From Chitinophaga jiangningensis (GTDB lineage Bacteria > Bacteroidota > Bacteroidia > Chitinophagales > Chitinophagaceae), in the NCBI RefSeq assembly GCF_900142605.1, contig NZ_FRBL01000004.1, positions 248,001 to 312,000 of the forward strand: a stretch of DNA of 64,000 bases, in the 5' to 3' direction. Numbering within the stretch: the stretch's first letter is position 1; each line of letters opens with the position of its first letter. Position numbers and translations under genes: made by a program. Below are positions 28,218-35,628 of the stretch, piece after piece. The notes beneath the pieces were generated by a model. It was not told where the DNA came from. It saw only the letters and a program-made list of their open reading frames with translations, and ran no database searches.

Positions 28218-28290
28218 TTCATTTCCGGGCCTCAGGCCCGGAAATGAATCGGGGAGAGATGAAGTGCCGCAGGCACTTCGTCTCTCCCCG
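28216..28290. terminator. Two chained hairpins between convergent bioA and DUF2911
   Basis: Hairpin 1 (28216-28250) has a 16-bp perfect stem that takes in part of the bioA stop codon, with a TCA loop. Hairpin 2 (28250-28290) has a 19-bp stem with one G-T wobble and a GCA loop, followed by ATAAAAAAATAA. They share base 28250. Probably a bidirectional terminator. Confidence 0.8.
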
Positions 28291-28312
28291 ATAAAAAAAT
28301 AATCACCAGTTA

Positions 28313-28807
28313 CTACTTCACCGGAACTGATATTTTCGTATCATCCCATTCAAACACCACTGCATTCCCTGGCAGGGTAAAAGTCAGTTTTTCCACCGGA
28401 GTAGACAATGCCTGACGATTTACTTTTACTTCCACCACGTTCTGGTCTTTAACCTTATCGTAGTCGTAAGCACCCCACTGGCCCAGTTTACTATTCAGGA
28501 TAACGGTCCAGGTTTTAGGATCAGGAATAGAGAACAGGGTGTAAGTACCAGCTTTTACTGGTTTACCGCCAAAGTTTACATCTTTCGAAAAAGTGATTTC
28601 AGTAGCTTCGTTGGCACCGGTACGCCATACTTTTCCGTATTGCTCCAGTTTACCGAAGATCTCTCTTCCGTTTTTGGAAGGCTGACCATATACCACTTTA
28701 ATGCCGTTAGCTTCAGTGGTTACTTTTGGGCTCTTTCTTGCTTTTTCCTGACCGAAGGCCAATGCTGCGGTAGCAACGAAGAAAGTTGCCATGATGAACT
28801 GTTTCAT
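28313..28807 (-). CDS. DUF2911 family secreted protein
   Basis: The 164-residue protein has a signal peptide (ATAALAFGQ). The core matches DUF2911: VVYGQPSKNGREIFGKL, YGKVWRTGANEATEITFSKDV, VKAGTYTLFSIPDPKTWTVILN, QWGAYDYD. This family is common in Bacteroidota, is periplasmic or secreted and of unknown function. The gene is single, with the convergent hairpin pair at its 3' end. Confidence 0.92.
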   Translation of the reverse strand: MKQFIMATFFVATAALAFGQEKARKSPKVTTEANGIKVVYGQPSKNGREIFGKLEQYGKVWRTGANEATEITFSKDVNFGGKPVKAGTYTLFSIPDPKTWTVILNSKLGQWGAYDYDKVKDQNVVEVKVNRQALSTPVEKLTFTLPGNAVVFEWDDTKISVPVK

Positions 28808-28908
28808 GTTGGATGTGCGTTATTTAGTTAGAGTTTAGAAGGATAAGCCAATTTAAAGATAATAAGCTCAACAATTTGTTAATATGGATTAATGGCAAAA
28901 TAGCTCCA

Positions 28909-29448
28909 TCAGTTTCCATTCCTGCCTTCACAAATCTCGCTAAGAGTAGTCAAACCCTTATCCATAGCGGGTCCAAAGATCTTATCTGCCATAAACCCAC
29001 GTAATTTCCACCAGGGGAGCATACCCAGTTTTGTTTGCATATGCCAGAAGATGGCGGTGGCCTTACCATCGGCAGTAGGCTTCAGTTCAATGCCTGCATC
29101 CACCGGCTTCATATTTTTTACATCCATGCTGTAATGGATGCCTTTTTTGGTGTCGCTGTCCAGCACAGTTACTTTACCACTGCTGCGTGTACCCGTCCAG
29201 GTGTACCAGGCACCGGTGCCGCTGGTTTGTTCAGAAAACTGGATGGTAGCGGATGTATCCGGCTTAAACCAGGGGTTCCAGTCTTCCCAGGCCTTCAGAT
29301 CGCCGATATGTGCGTACACGGAGTCGATTGGTGCCTGAATAACGCCGGTTCGTTCTACAACGGCAGTAGTAGGCAATAATAAAGAGCCGAGGAAAATCAG
29401 TGTACTAAAAACGATGATACTGATGATTCCTAATTTAACAAATCTCAT
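28909..29448 (-). CDS. SRPBCC/START-like protein with N-terminal membrane anchor
   Basis: The 179-residue protein begins with a hydrophobic helix (LGIISIIVFSTLIFLGSLLL) and continues with a START/Bet v 1-type fold: VIQAPIDSVYAHIGDLKAWEDWNPWFKPD, then TGAWYTWTG and a C-terminal helix. Such polyketide-cyclase-like domains bind hydrophobic ligands in a cavity. It is 3 bp downstream of a paralogue (29452-29985) with the same layout, so they form an operon. The ligand is unknown. Confidence 0.83.
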   Translation of the reverse strand: MRFVKLGIISIIVFSTLIFLGSLLLPTTAVVERTGVIQAPIDSVYAHIGDLKAWEDWNPWFKPDTSATIQFSEQTSGTGAWYTWTGTRSSGKVTVLDSDTKKGIHYSMDVKNMKPVDAGIELKPTADGKATAIFWHMQTKLGMLPWWKLRGFMADKIFGPAMDKGLTTLSEICEGRNGN

Positions 29449-29451
29449 AAT

Positions 29452-29985
29452 TTATTTTTTGCTGCTAATCTTTGCGAGGTTTTGTAAGCCTTTCTCGAAG
29501 TCTTTGCCTACCCATTTGTCCATCATCAGCCCCATGAGCTTACGGACAGGGTGCTGGCCCAGGTCGGCCACCATGCCCCAGGTTACTACAGTACCACCCA
29601 GTACAGGTTCAAATCGGAAATAGCCTTTAGCTACCCCCATGGTCATAAAGTCCGTTTCCGTGGCGATGTATTGCTCCTCCCTGGAAACGGTGATCACTAC
29701 ACTACCTTTTCCAATATTGCGGTTGCGGCTTTCCCAGCTGTAACCTGCCCCTGCCCCGCTTTCTTTTTCACCGTAGGTAATGGCAAGTTGTGGGTCCATT
29801 TGTTGCCAGGGCGACCATAACTCCCAGTTCTTCAAGGTATTGACATAAGGAAATATTTGGGCTGCGCTGGCAGGAATCTGTAGAGAACGCTCCACCTTTA
29901 CGGTTGCTGGCAATATCATGCTGATTACAAACAAAGCCAGCACCAGTACTATCAATGCCCCCAAAATGATGAAAAAGGCTTGCAT
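29452..29985 (-). CDS. SRPBCC/START-like protein, paralogue
   Basis: The start is placed at 29985 (MQAFFIILGALIVL), since the longer frame to 30015 adds only a weak leader. A membrane helix (residues 2-22) precedes the START-like domain: SLQIPASAAQIFPYVNTLKNWELWSPWQQMD, AGYSWESRNRNIGKGS, GMVADLGQHPVRKLMGLMMDKWVG. It is the upstream partner of 28909-29448, and a DPEL-type substrate pocket cannot be told apart. The ABC-2 permease gene ends 39 bp upstream, so all three may be one transcript. Confidence 0.83.
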   Translation of the reverse strand: MQAFFIILGALIVLVLALFVISMILPATVKVERSLQIPASAAQIFPYVNTLKNWELWSPWQQMDPQLAITYGEKESGAGAGYSWESRNRNIGKGSVVITVSREEQYIATETDFMTMGVAKGYFRFEPVLGGTVVTWGMVADLGQHPVRKLMGLMMDKWVGKDFEKGLQNLAKISSKK

Positions 29986-30024
29986 GTGCAGGGATTTATT
30001 CAGCAAAGCTAACAAAAGCCCCGC

Positions 30025-31131
30025 TTACTCCCACCGGAATACTTTTACTGCCACAATATACACCACAATCCCCCAGATGGTGAGGATACCCAGGTCGAAC
30101 CCTATATTCCACAGGTGCTTGCCCTCATAGGCCACCTCACGGAGGCCATCGGCCAGGTAAGTAAGCGGCATCAGCCTACAGATGGGCTGCAGCCAGGATG
30201 GGAAAGAATCTATCGGGAAAAAGGTACCTGCCAGCAGGAACTGCGGCAGGGTAATAATATTGGCAAACAGCGGAATCGTGCTCTCGTTTTTGGCAATACC
30301 GCTAACGATAAAACCGAAGCCAAGGAATATCAGGCATCCGAATGCCGACAGCACCAACATCTCCATAAAAGTAACAAAACCATTCACCAGCGTAAACCCA
30401 AAGGCAAAGTGGCCCAGGGCAATAATTACGATGGAGCTGATCACCTGGAATACCGTACGGCCCAGGGCTTCCGCCAGCACTATATAGAATCGCTTAATAG
30501 GCGTGGCAAAAAAGCGCTTCAGTACCAGTGTTTGCCGCAGCCCGAAAAACAGGAAGGCGGTGGTAAACACGGCCCCGCTCATCAGGGCAAAGCCCAGCTG
30601 GCCTGGCAGGATAAAGTCAATCGTCTTGTAAATGCGGCCCGGCACCTCTTCCGGGATAATGGTAGCCACGGAAGGGCGGGGATATACCTGGCTGTCAAGC
30701 TGACCGGTAACGGCCCGGAGGGCAGCAATCAAAATACCTTTTTTATTGGGATCGGTGGCGGTGGACGTTTTAACATGCAGCTTATAATGTTCCTGCCCGT
30801 CTGTACCGGGCTGCTGCTCGATGTTGAGAATAGCGACGAGGTTACCTTTTTTCAGGTCCTCGGCCATTTCCGCCTCGCTGTCATCGGTAATGAGCTTCAG
30901 CGTTTTATTAGCCGCTAATTGCTTAAAATAGGTGGTACTGATGTCTGTATGGCGGTCTACTCCCACCTTTACAGATACTGTGCTGTTTCCAATAAACCCA
31001 AACACGAGGATAAATACCAATGGGAACGCAAGGCTGAAAACTACGGAAGAAGGACTTCTGAAAGTCGCTCTCAGGCTACCTTTCGTAATGGCCAACATCG
31101 CTCTCCACTGACTGTACTTAGCTCCATTCAT
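30025..31131 (-). CDS. ABC-2 type transporter permease
   Basis: I start at 31131 (MNGAKYSQWRAMLAITKG), because the upstream part of the frame crosses the terminator hairpin of sppA. The 368-residue product has one N-terminal helix (FSLAFPLVFILVFGFIG), a large extracytoplasmic loop (about 50-175), and five C-terminal helices including the ABC-2 signature VLKRFFATPIKRFYIVLAEALGR and PLTYLADGLREVAYEG. It is of the YhhJ/DrrB type that exports drugs or lipids. No ATPase gene is adjacent in the window, so it must pair with a subunit encoded elsewhere. Confidence 0.88.
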   Translation of the reverse strand: MNGAKYSQWRAMLAITKGSLRATFRSPSSVVFSLAFPLVFILVFGFIGNSTVSVKVGVDRHTDISTTYFKQLAANKTLKLITDDSEAEMAEDLKKGNLVAILNIEQQPGTDGQEHYKLHVKTSTATDPNKKGILIAALRAVTGQLDSQVYPRPSVATIIPEEVPGRIYKTIDFILPGQLGFALMSGAVFTTAFLFFGLRQTLVLKRFFATPIKRFYIVLAEALGRTVFQVISSIVIIALGHFAFGFTLVNGFVTFMEMLVLSAFGCLIFLGFGFIVSGIAKNESTIPLFANIITLPQFLLAGTFFPIDSFPSWLQPICRLMPLTYLADGLREVAYEGKHLWNIGFDLGILTIWGIVVYIVAVKVFRWE

Positions 31132-31176
31132 CTGATCTGCAATTTTAAAAAACCGCGTAAAACTACATAAAAAGAA

Positions 31177-31215
31177 ATTGGGAATTGCCATCATTTCTGA
31201 CAGCAACTCCCAATT
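31177..31215 (-). terminator. Terminator hairpin after sppA
   Basis: AATTGGGAATTG pairs with CAACTCCCAATT (one mismatch) in the gap between the sppA stop (31237) and the permease start (31131). An inner repeat AAGCC/GGCTT at 31220-31234 lies just before it. Confidence 0.5.
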
Positions 31216-31236
31216 AGCTAAGCCTCAGGGGCTTTA

Positions 31237-32994
31237 TTAACGGATAATATAATCGAAAGGCATGCGGGTAAGTACCTGGCCATGGAGTTCCTTCACGGAT
31301 TTCAGCTCCTGGTAGGTCTTGTATTCCTGCTCACCCATTTCTTTTTTCACCATGCTGGTGCTCACTTTGTTACCCATATTGCGCAGCATTCTGCTTACAG
31401 AAGGCTTTACATCCGGATATTCGGAGATTTTATAGCTGCTCAGTTTAGCCATTTTTGCGGCAGATGCCAGCGCATCGTTCATACCACCCAGGCGGTCTAC
31501 CAGGCCAAGCTTCAGTGCCTGTGTACCGCTCCACACGTGGCCCTGTGCGATGCTGTCCACAATCGCCGGGTCCAGTTTTCTACCAGCTACCACTCTTGAT
31601 TTGAAAGTAGCATAAGTGGTATCCACACTATTCTGGATCAGTTTCTTTTCTGCTTCCGTCATAGGGCGGCCGGTATTACCCAGGTCGGCATAGTTAGCCG
31701 TTTTCACACCGTCGAAAGTGACACCCAGCTTATTTTTGAAGAAGTCGGATAAGTTCATCATCACCCCGAATACGCCGATAGAACCGGTCAGGGTATTGGG
31801 CTCTGCAAAAATAGTATCTGCCATGCAGGAGATGTAATAGCCACCACTGGCCGCGTAATCTCCCATAGACACAATAACCGGTTTTACTTTTTTGGTCAGG
31901 CTCAGCTCTCTCCAGATCACTTCAGAGGCCAGTGCACTACCGCCACCGGAGTTCACCCGGAATACTACTGCCTTAACATTTTTATCTTCTCTTACTTTGC
32001 GGATATCACGCACATATACATCGCTGGCGATGGTATTTTCTTTTTCATCATCACCGGAAACGATATTACCCTGCGCATAGATCACGGCAATTTTGCTGTC
32101 GCCTTCTCCTTCGCTGAGAGTGGAAGCATTATCATATTTAGAGAGAGATACAAAGTTGATCTTTTCGTCGGACTTAATGTTCAACCTGGATTTCAGTTCG
32201 GCTGTAACCTCGTCATCATATTTCAAACCGTCTACCAGCTTATATTTCAGCGCATCTCCCGGTTCCTGGATCAGGGCCTCATTGGCGTATTGATGCAGGG
32301 TGGCAGTATCTATTTTGCGACTGGCTGCAATACCGCTCAGGTAGTTGCCGTATAACTGACCGAGAAATAAGGTCGTTTGTTCGCGGTTAGCATCAGTCAT
32401 TTTATACTCGCGCAGTGGCTCGGTAGCGCTTTTGAATTTTCCGCAATAGAAAATTTCAGGTTTGATTTCCAGTTTATCGAGCGCACCTTTGAGGAACATA
32501 ATTTCAGTGGAAAAGCCTCTGAAATCGAGTCCTCCATGAGGGTTCAGGTAAACCTTATCTGCTGCGGTGGCCAGGAAATAGGCTCCCTGGTCGATTACTT
32601 CCCCGTACGCATATACGAATTTTCCGGATTTTTTGAACTGCAGTATTGCCCTGCGTAGTTCCTCGCTGGTGGCCAGTTCGTTGCCGTTGCCATTTACTTT
32701 CAGGTAAATGCCTTTGATGTTGTCGTCATCGGCGGCATGGTCAATCAAACGAATGGTTTCGTACAGGCCAGGCACATCTGTGTCCAGACCACCGAAATAA
32801 TTTCCCAGGGGGTTAGATTGTTCCTGTTCCAGGAATCGCTGGCTGGTTTCGAGCACCAAAACGCTGTTGGGAGAGAGGCTAACTTTTTCAGGGGTTATCG
32901 CCTTTCCTATCAGCACCATGATGGTTATCATTCCAATGGCTGTGAATACGATCAATGCCAACAGGGCTGCAAAGAATACTTTAAAAAAACGCAT
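31237..32994 (-). CDS. sppA: Signal peptide peptidase SppA, 67K type
   Basis: The 585-residue protein has one N-terminal membrane helix (FFAALLALIVFTAIGMITIMVLIG) and two tandem S49 protease halves. The N-terminal half has the Lys-containing GKFKSATEPLR; the C-terminal half has the serine Ser383 in GDYAASGGYYIS and TGSIGVFG. The Ser-Lys dyad is formed across the halves of an eight-subunit dome. SppA digests cleaved signal peptides at the inner membrane face. Length fits the long form. It is divergent from folK. Confidence 0.95.
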   Translation of the reverse strand: MRFFKVFFAALLALIVFTAIGMITIMVLIGKAITPEKVSLSPNSVLVLETSQRFLEQEQSNPLGNYFGGLDTDVPGLYETIRLIDHAADDDNIKGIYLKVNGNGNELATSEELRRAILQFKKSGKFVYAYGEVIDQGAYFLATAADKVYLNPHGGLDFRGFSTEIMFLKGALDKLEIKPEIFYCGKFKSATEPLREYKMTDANREQTTLFLGQLYGNYLSGIAASRKIDTATLHQYANEALIQEPGDALKYKLVDGLKYDDEVTAELKSRLNIKSDEKINFVSLSKYDNASTLSEGEGDSKIAVIYAQGNIVSGDDEKENTIASDVYVRDIRKVREDKNVKAVVFRVNSGGGSALASEVIWRELSLTKKVKPVIVSMGDYAASGGYYISCMADTIFAEPNTLTGSIGVFGVMMNLSDFFKNKLGVTFDGVKTANYADLGNTGRPMTEAEKKLIQNSVDTTYATFKSRVVAGRKLDPAIVDSIAQGHVWSGTQALKLGLVDRLGGMNDALASAAKMAKLSSYKISEYPDVKPSVSRMLRNMGNKVSTSMVKKEMGEQEYKTYQELKSVKELHGQVLTRMPFDYIIR

Positions 32995-33057
32995 GTTATC
33001 GAGTTAATATGAAACTATTAGGAAAGATACATTTTTTTCAAAAATAAGGAATATGGC

Positions 33058-33065
33058 TACTTTTG
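33058..33065 (+). promoter_or_regulatory. folK -7 box
   Basis: TACTTTTG matches TAnnTTTG exactly, 15 nt before the folK ATG at 33081. The divergent sppA start lies at 32994. Confidence 0.55.
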
Positions 33066-33080
33066 GGGCCGGATTTATAC

Positions 33081-33560
33081 ATGAATACAGCAATATTACT
33101 TATAGGTGGCAATTTGGGAGACCGGGAGCACAATCTCCGGCAGGCAATACAACTGATCGGAGAAAGGGCCGGTCAGGTAGTACAACAGTCCCCACTGTAC
33201 CAAACTGCACCCTGGGGTGTGGTAGATCAGCCAGACTACCTTAATCAGGCACTGGAAATAACTACGGAGCTGGATGCACACAGTTTACTAACCTGCACAC
33301 TGGAAATAGAAAGGACGATTGGCCGGGTGCGTCAGGAAAAATGGGGCTCGCGGGTGATAGATATAGACCTGATTTTTTTTAACGGGGAGATATTATCGCT
33401 CCCTGATCTGAAAATCCCCCACCCCCGCATGCATTTGCGCCGGTTTGTGCTCACACCACTCAACGACATCATACCCGCTTACGTGCATCCCGTGATGCAT
33501 CGCACAGTCCAACAACTATGGGAAAGCTGCCCGGATGATTCACCGGTCCACAAATTATAA
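33081..33560 (+). CDS. folK: 6-hydroxymethyl-dihydropterin pyrophosphokinase
   Basis: The 159-residue enzyme has the HPPK signature LIGGNLGDREHNL, the pterin/ATP site SPLYQTAPWGVVDQPDYLNQ, RxxxxWGSRVIDIDLIFF and IPHPRMHLRRFVLTPL. It makes the pyrophosphorylated pterin for folate synthesis. I start at 33081 since MNTAILLIGG is the conserved N terminus. The deoxynucleoside kinase gene begins 10 bp downstream, so both probably share the promoter at 33058. FolB and FolP are not nearby. Confidence 0.95.
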   Translation: MNTAILLIGGNLGDREHNLRQAIQLIGERAGQVVQQSPLYQTAPWGVVDQPDYLNQALEITTELDAHSLLTCTLEIERTIGRVRQEKWGSRVIDIDLIFFNGEILSLPDLKIPHPRMHLRRFVLTPLNDIIPAYVHPVMHRTVQQLWESCPDDSPVHKL

Positions 33561-33570
33561 AAGAAGATAC

Positions 33571-34200
33571 ATGCGCTATAAATTTATCACGATAGAAGGA
33601 AACATAGGAGCCGGAAAAACCACCGTTGCCGGAATGCTGGCCAAACATTTTTCATCCAAACTGATCCTGGAAGAGTTTGCAGACAATCCGTTCCTTCCCC
33701 TTTTCTATAAAAGCCCGCAGCAGTACGCTTTTCCGCTGGAATTATTTTTTATGGCAGAGAGATATAAGCAGCTCAAGGATATGTTGCAATCGGAAGACCT
33801 GTTCTCTAACGGCACCATCTCCGATTACCTGTTTATCAAAAGCCTGCTGTTCGCCAAAATCAACCTGCCGGAGGAAGAATACGCCTTATACCAGAAACTT
33901 TTTGACATCATCAACCCGCAGCTGGTACAGCCCGACCTGCTGATTTATCTCAACGCACCTGTATCAAAAGTCCAGGAAAATATCCGCCACCGTAACCGCT
34001 CCTATGAGCAGGCCATCCCGGATGAATACCTGCTGAATGTGCACGACATGTATATGCAGTATATCAAACAGCATCCTGTTCGTACGCTCATGGTGGATAT
34101 GACGAAGTTGGATTTTGTGCGTAATCCGGCGGATTTTCAGAAATTGCTGGATGCATTGGAAGAGGAGTATGAACCGGGGATTAATTATATGAAGTTATAA
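33571..34200 (+). CDS. Deoxynucleoside kinase (deoxyadenosine/deoxyguanosine type)
   Basis: From the ATG at 33571 the 209-residue protein begins YKFITIEGNIGAGKTT, a P-loop of the dNK/thymidine-kinase-2 family. Next are EEFADNPFLPLFY (substrate site), FFMAERYKQL, the DRS-like NGTISDYLFIKSLLFA, and the lid HRNRSYEQAIPDEYL. These are hallmarks of bacterial dAK/dGK enzymes that salvage purine deoxynucleosides. A longer frame to 33535 would overlap folK and lacks family support. It is in an operon with folK. Confidence 0.9.
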   Translation: MRYKFITIEGNIGAGKTTVAGMLAKHFSSKLILEEFADNPFLPLFYKSPQQYAFPLELFFMAERYKQLKDMLQSEDLFSNGTISDYLFIKSLLFAKINLPEEEYALYQKLFDIINPQLVQPDLLIYLNAPVSKVQENIRHRNRSYEQAIPDEYLLNVHDMYMQYIKQHPVRTLMVDMTKLDFVRNPADFQKLLDALEEEYEPGINYMKL

Positions 34201-34203
34201 TGA

Positions 34204-34264
34204 CCGGCATTTGTCCACCACCGCAGGTGGTGGACAAATGCCGGGAGACGGCGCGGGTGCGCCG
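34204..34264. repeat. C(GCA)G-capped 19-bp inverted repeat plus small hairpin
   Basis: A perfect 19-bp stem with GCA loop (34204-34244) begins 4 bp after the kinase stop. A weaker 6-bp stem (34249-34264) follows. It lies between convergent genes (kinase and BaiN-like oxidoreductase). Confidence 0.8.
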
Positions 34265-34270
34265 CCACAA

Positions 34271-35503
34271 TTAAATACTACTGATACTCTTCGCAGCAAT
34301 AAACCCACTCGTCCAGGCATGCTGAAAGTTAAACCCGCCAGTCACCCCATCCACATCCATCACCTCACCGGCGAAATACAGCCCCGGCGCAATACGGCTC
34401 TGCATTGTAGCCGGATCAATTTCACTTAAGGTGACGCCGCCGCAGGTCACAAATTCCTCTTTAAAAGTCGTTTTACCTTTCACTGGAAACTCCATTGCCA
34501 CCAGCATCTTCTGCAATTTGTTCTGCTCTTTGGCTGGAACATCGGCCCAGCGCAGCTCTTCGCCTATGCCAGCCTGTTGCAGTAAAAAATGCCAGAGGCG
34601 CTGTGGCAACTGGAAAGGGTTCTTGTTGTATATTTTTTGCTTGCCCAGTTCGAATCGGAGCGACTGCCAGTCTTCCCGGAGGCTATTTTCATTGTAAGAT
34701 GGCAACCAGTTTACTATAGCCGTACACGTATACTGCATATCCTGCAGCTCTCGTGCTCCCCAGGCGGACAAGCGCAGCACCGCAGGGCCACTCATACCCC
34801 AGTGCGTGATCAGTAACGGGCCTTGCTGCTGTAATTTGGTTCCGGCAATTTTTACGATGGCATCTGTGGCTACACCCATCAGTTGCGTGATCGGGTTGCC
34901 AGGCATATTAAAGGTAAAAAGGGACGGTGCAGGCGGTACCACCGTATGCCCGATCTGCTTCAACCACTGGAATTTACCTTCCTGGGCATAGCCGCCAGCG
35001 GCGATACACACGAAATCCGCCTCAATCGCGGGCCCCTGGCTTAAAGTCAGCTTCCAGCCGCCATTGTCGCGGCGCTCCAGCGCCAGTACTTCCACATTTG
35101 TACGTATGTTCACCAGGTATTTATCTGCTTCACGCAACAGGCAGTCTATAATCGTTTGGGAGGAATCGGTAACAGGAAACATCCGGCCATCGTCTTCTGC
35201 CTTGAGTTTCACCCCTCTTTCACCGTACCAGCTGATGGTATCCGGTACAAAAAACTGCCCGAAAGCCTTTTTTACAAAGTTGCCACCCCGGGGATAACGT
35301 TTAGCCATGTACGAGATATCGGAAGCGTTATGGGTAACGTTGCAGCGCCCGCCCCCACTCACTTTTACCTTTGACAACAACTTGCCGGTTTTTTCCAGCA
35401 GCCATACTTCCAGGTGGGGGTTCATACGTGCAGCGTTTACCGCACAAAAAAATCCGGCAGCACCGCCACCTGTCACAACCAGTCGTTTTCCCTTGAAACT
35501 CAT
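34271..35503 (-). CDS. BaiN/YhiN-type flavoprotein (HI0933-like)
   Basis: I start at 35503 (MSFKGKRLVVTGGG), where the Rossmann motif GGGAAGFFCAVNAARMNP begins; the longer frame adds an unlikely leader. The 410-residue protein has LEKTGKLLSKVKVSGGGRCNVTH, VCIAAGGYA, and the C-terminal GLYFAGEVMDVDGVTGGFNFQHAWTSG, all marks of the HI0933/BaiN FAD family. Members act as reductases of enone or steroid substrates, but most, such as E. coli YhiN, have no assigned substrate. Single gene. Confidence 0.93.
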   Translation of the reverse strand: MSFKGKRLVVTGGGAAGFFCAVNAARMNPHLEVWLLEKTGKLLSKVKVSGGGRCNVTHNASDISYMAKRYPRGGNFVKKAFGQFFVPDTISWYGERGVKLKAEDDGRMFPVTDSSQTIIDCLLREADKYLVNIRTNVEVLALERRDNGGWKLTLSQGPAIEADFVCIAAGGYAQEGKFQWLKQIGHTVVPPAPSLFTFNMPGNPITQLMGVATDAIVKIAGTKLQQQGPLLITHWGMSGPAVLRLSAWGARELQDMQYTCTAIVNWLPSYNENSLREDWQSLRFELGKQKIYNKNPFQLPQRLWHFLLQQAGIGEELRWADVPAKEQNKLQKMLVAMEFPVKGKTTFKEEFVTCGGVTLSEIDPATMQSRIAPGLYFAGEVMDVDGVTGGFNFQHAWTSGFIAAKSISSI

Positions 35504-35628
35504 TAAAATCTTGTTAAAAAAAATCCAGTATTTGCGCAATAATAACTTTAATCTTTTGAACTTGCTATTTTTAAGGATTCCTTAGGACAATTAACACTTA
35601 TTAGTAATTTGTATACAAATCAACAACC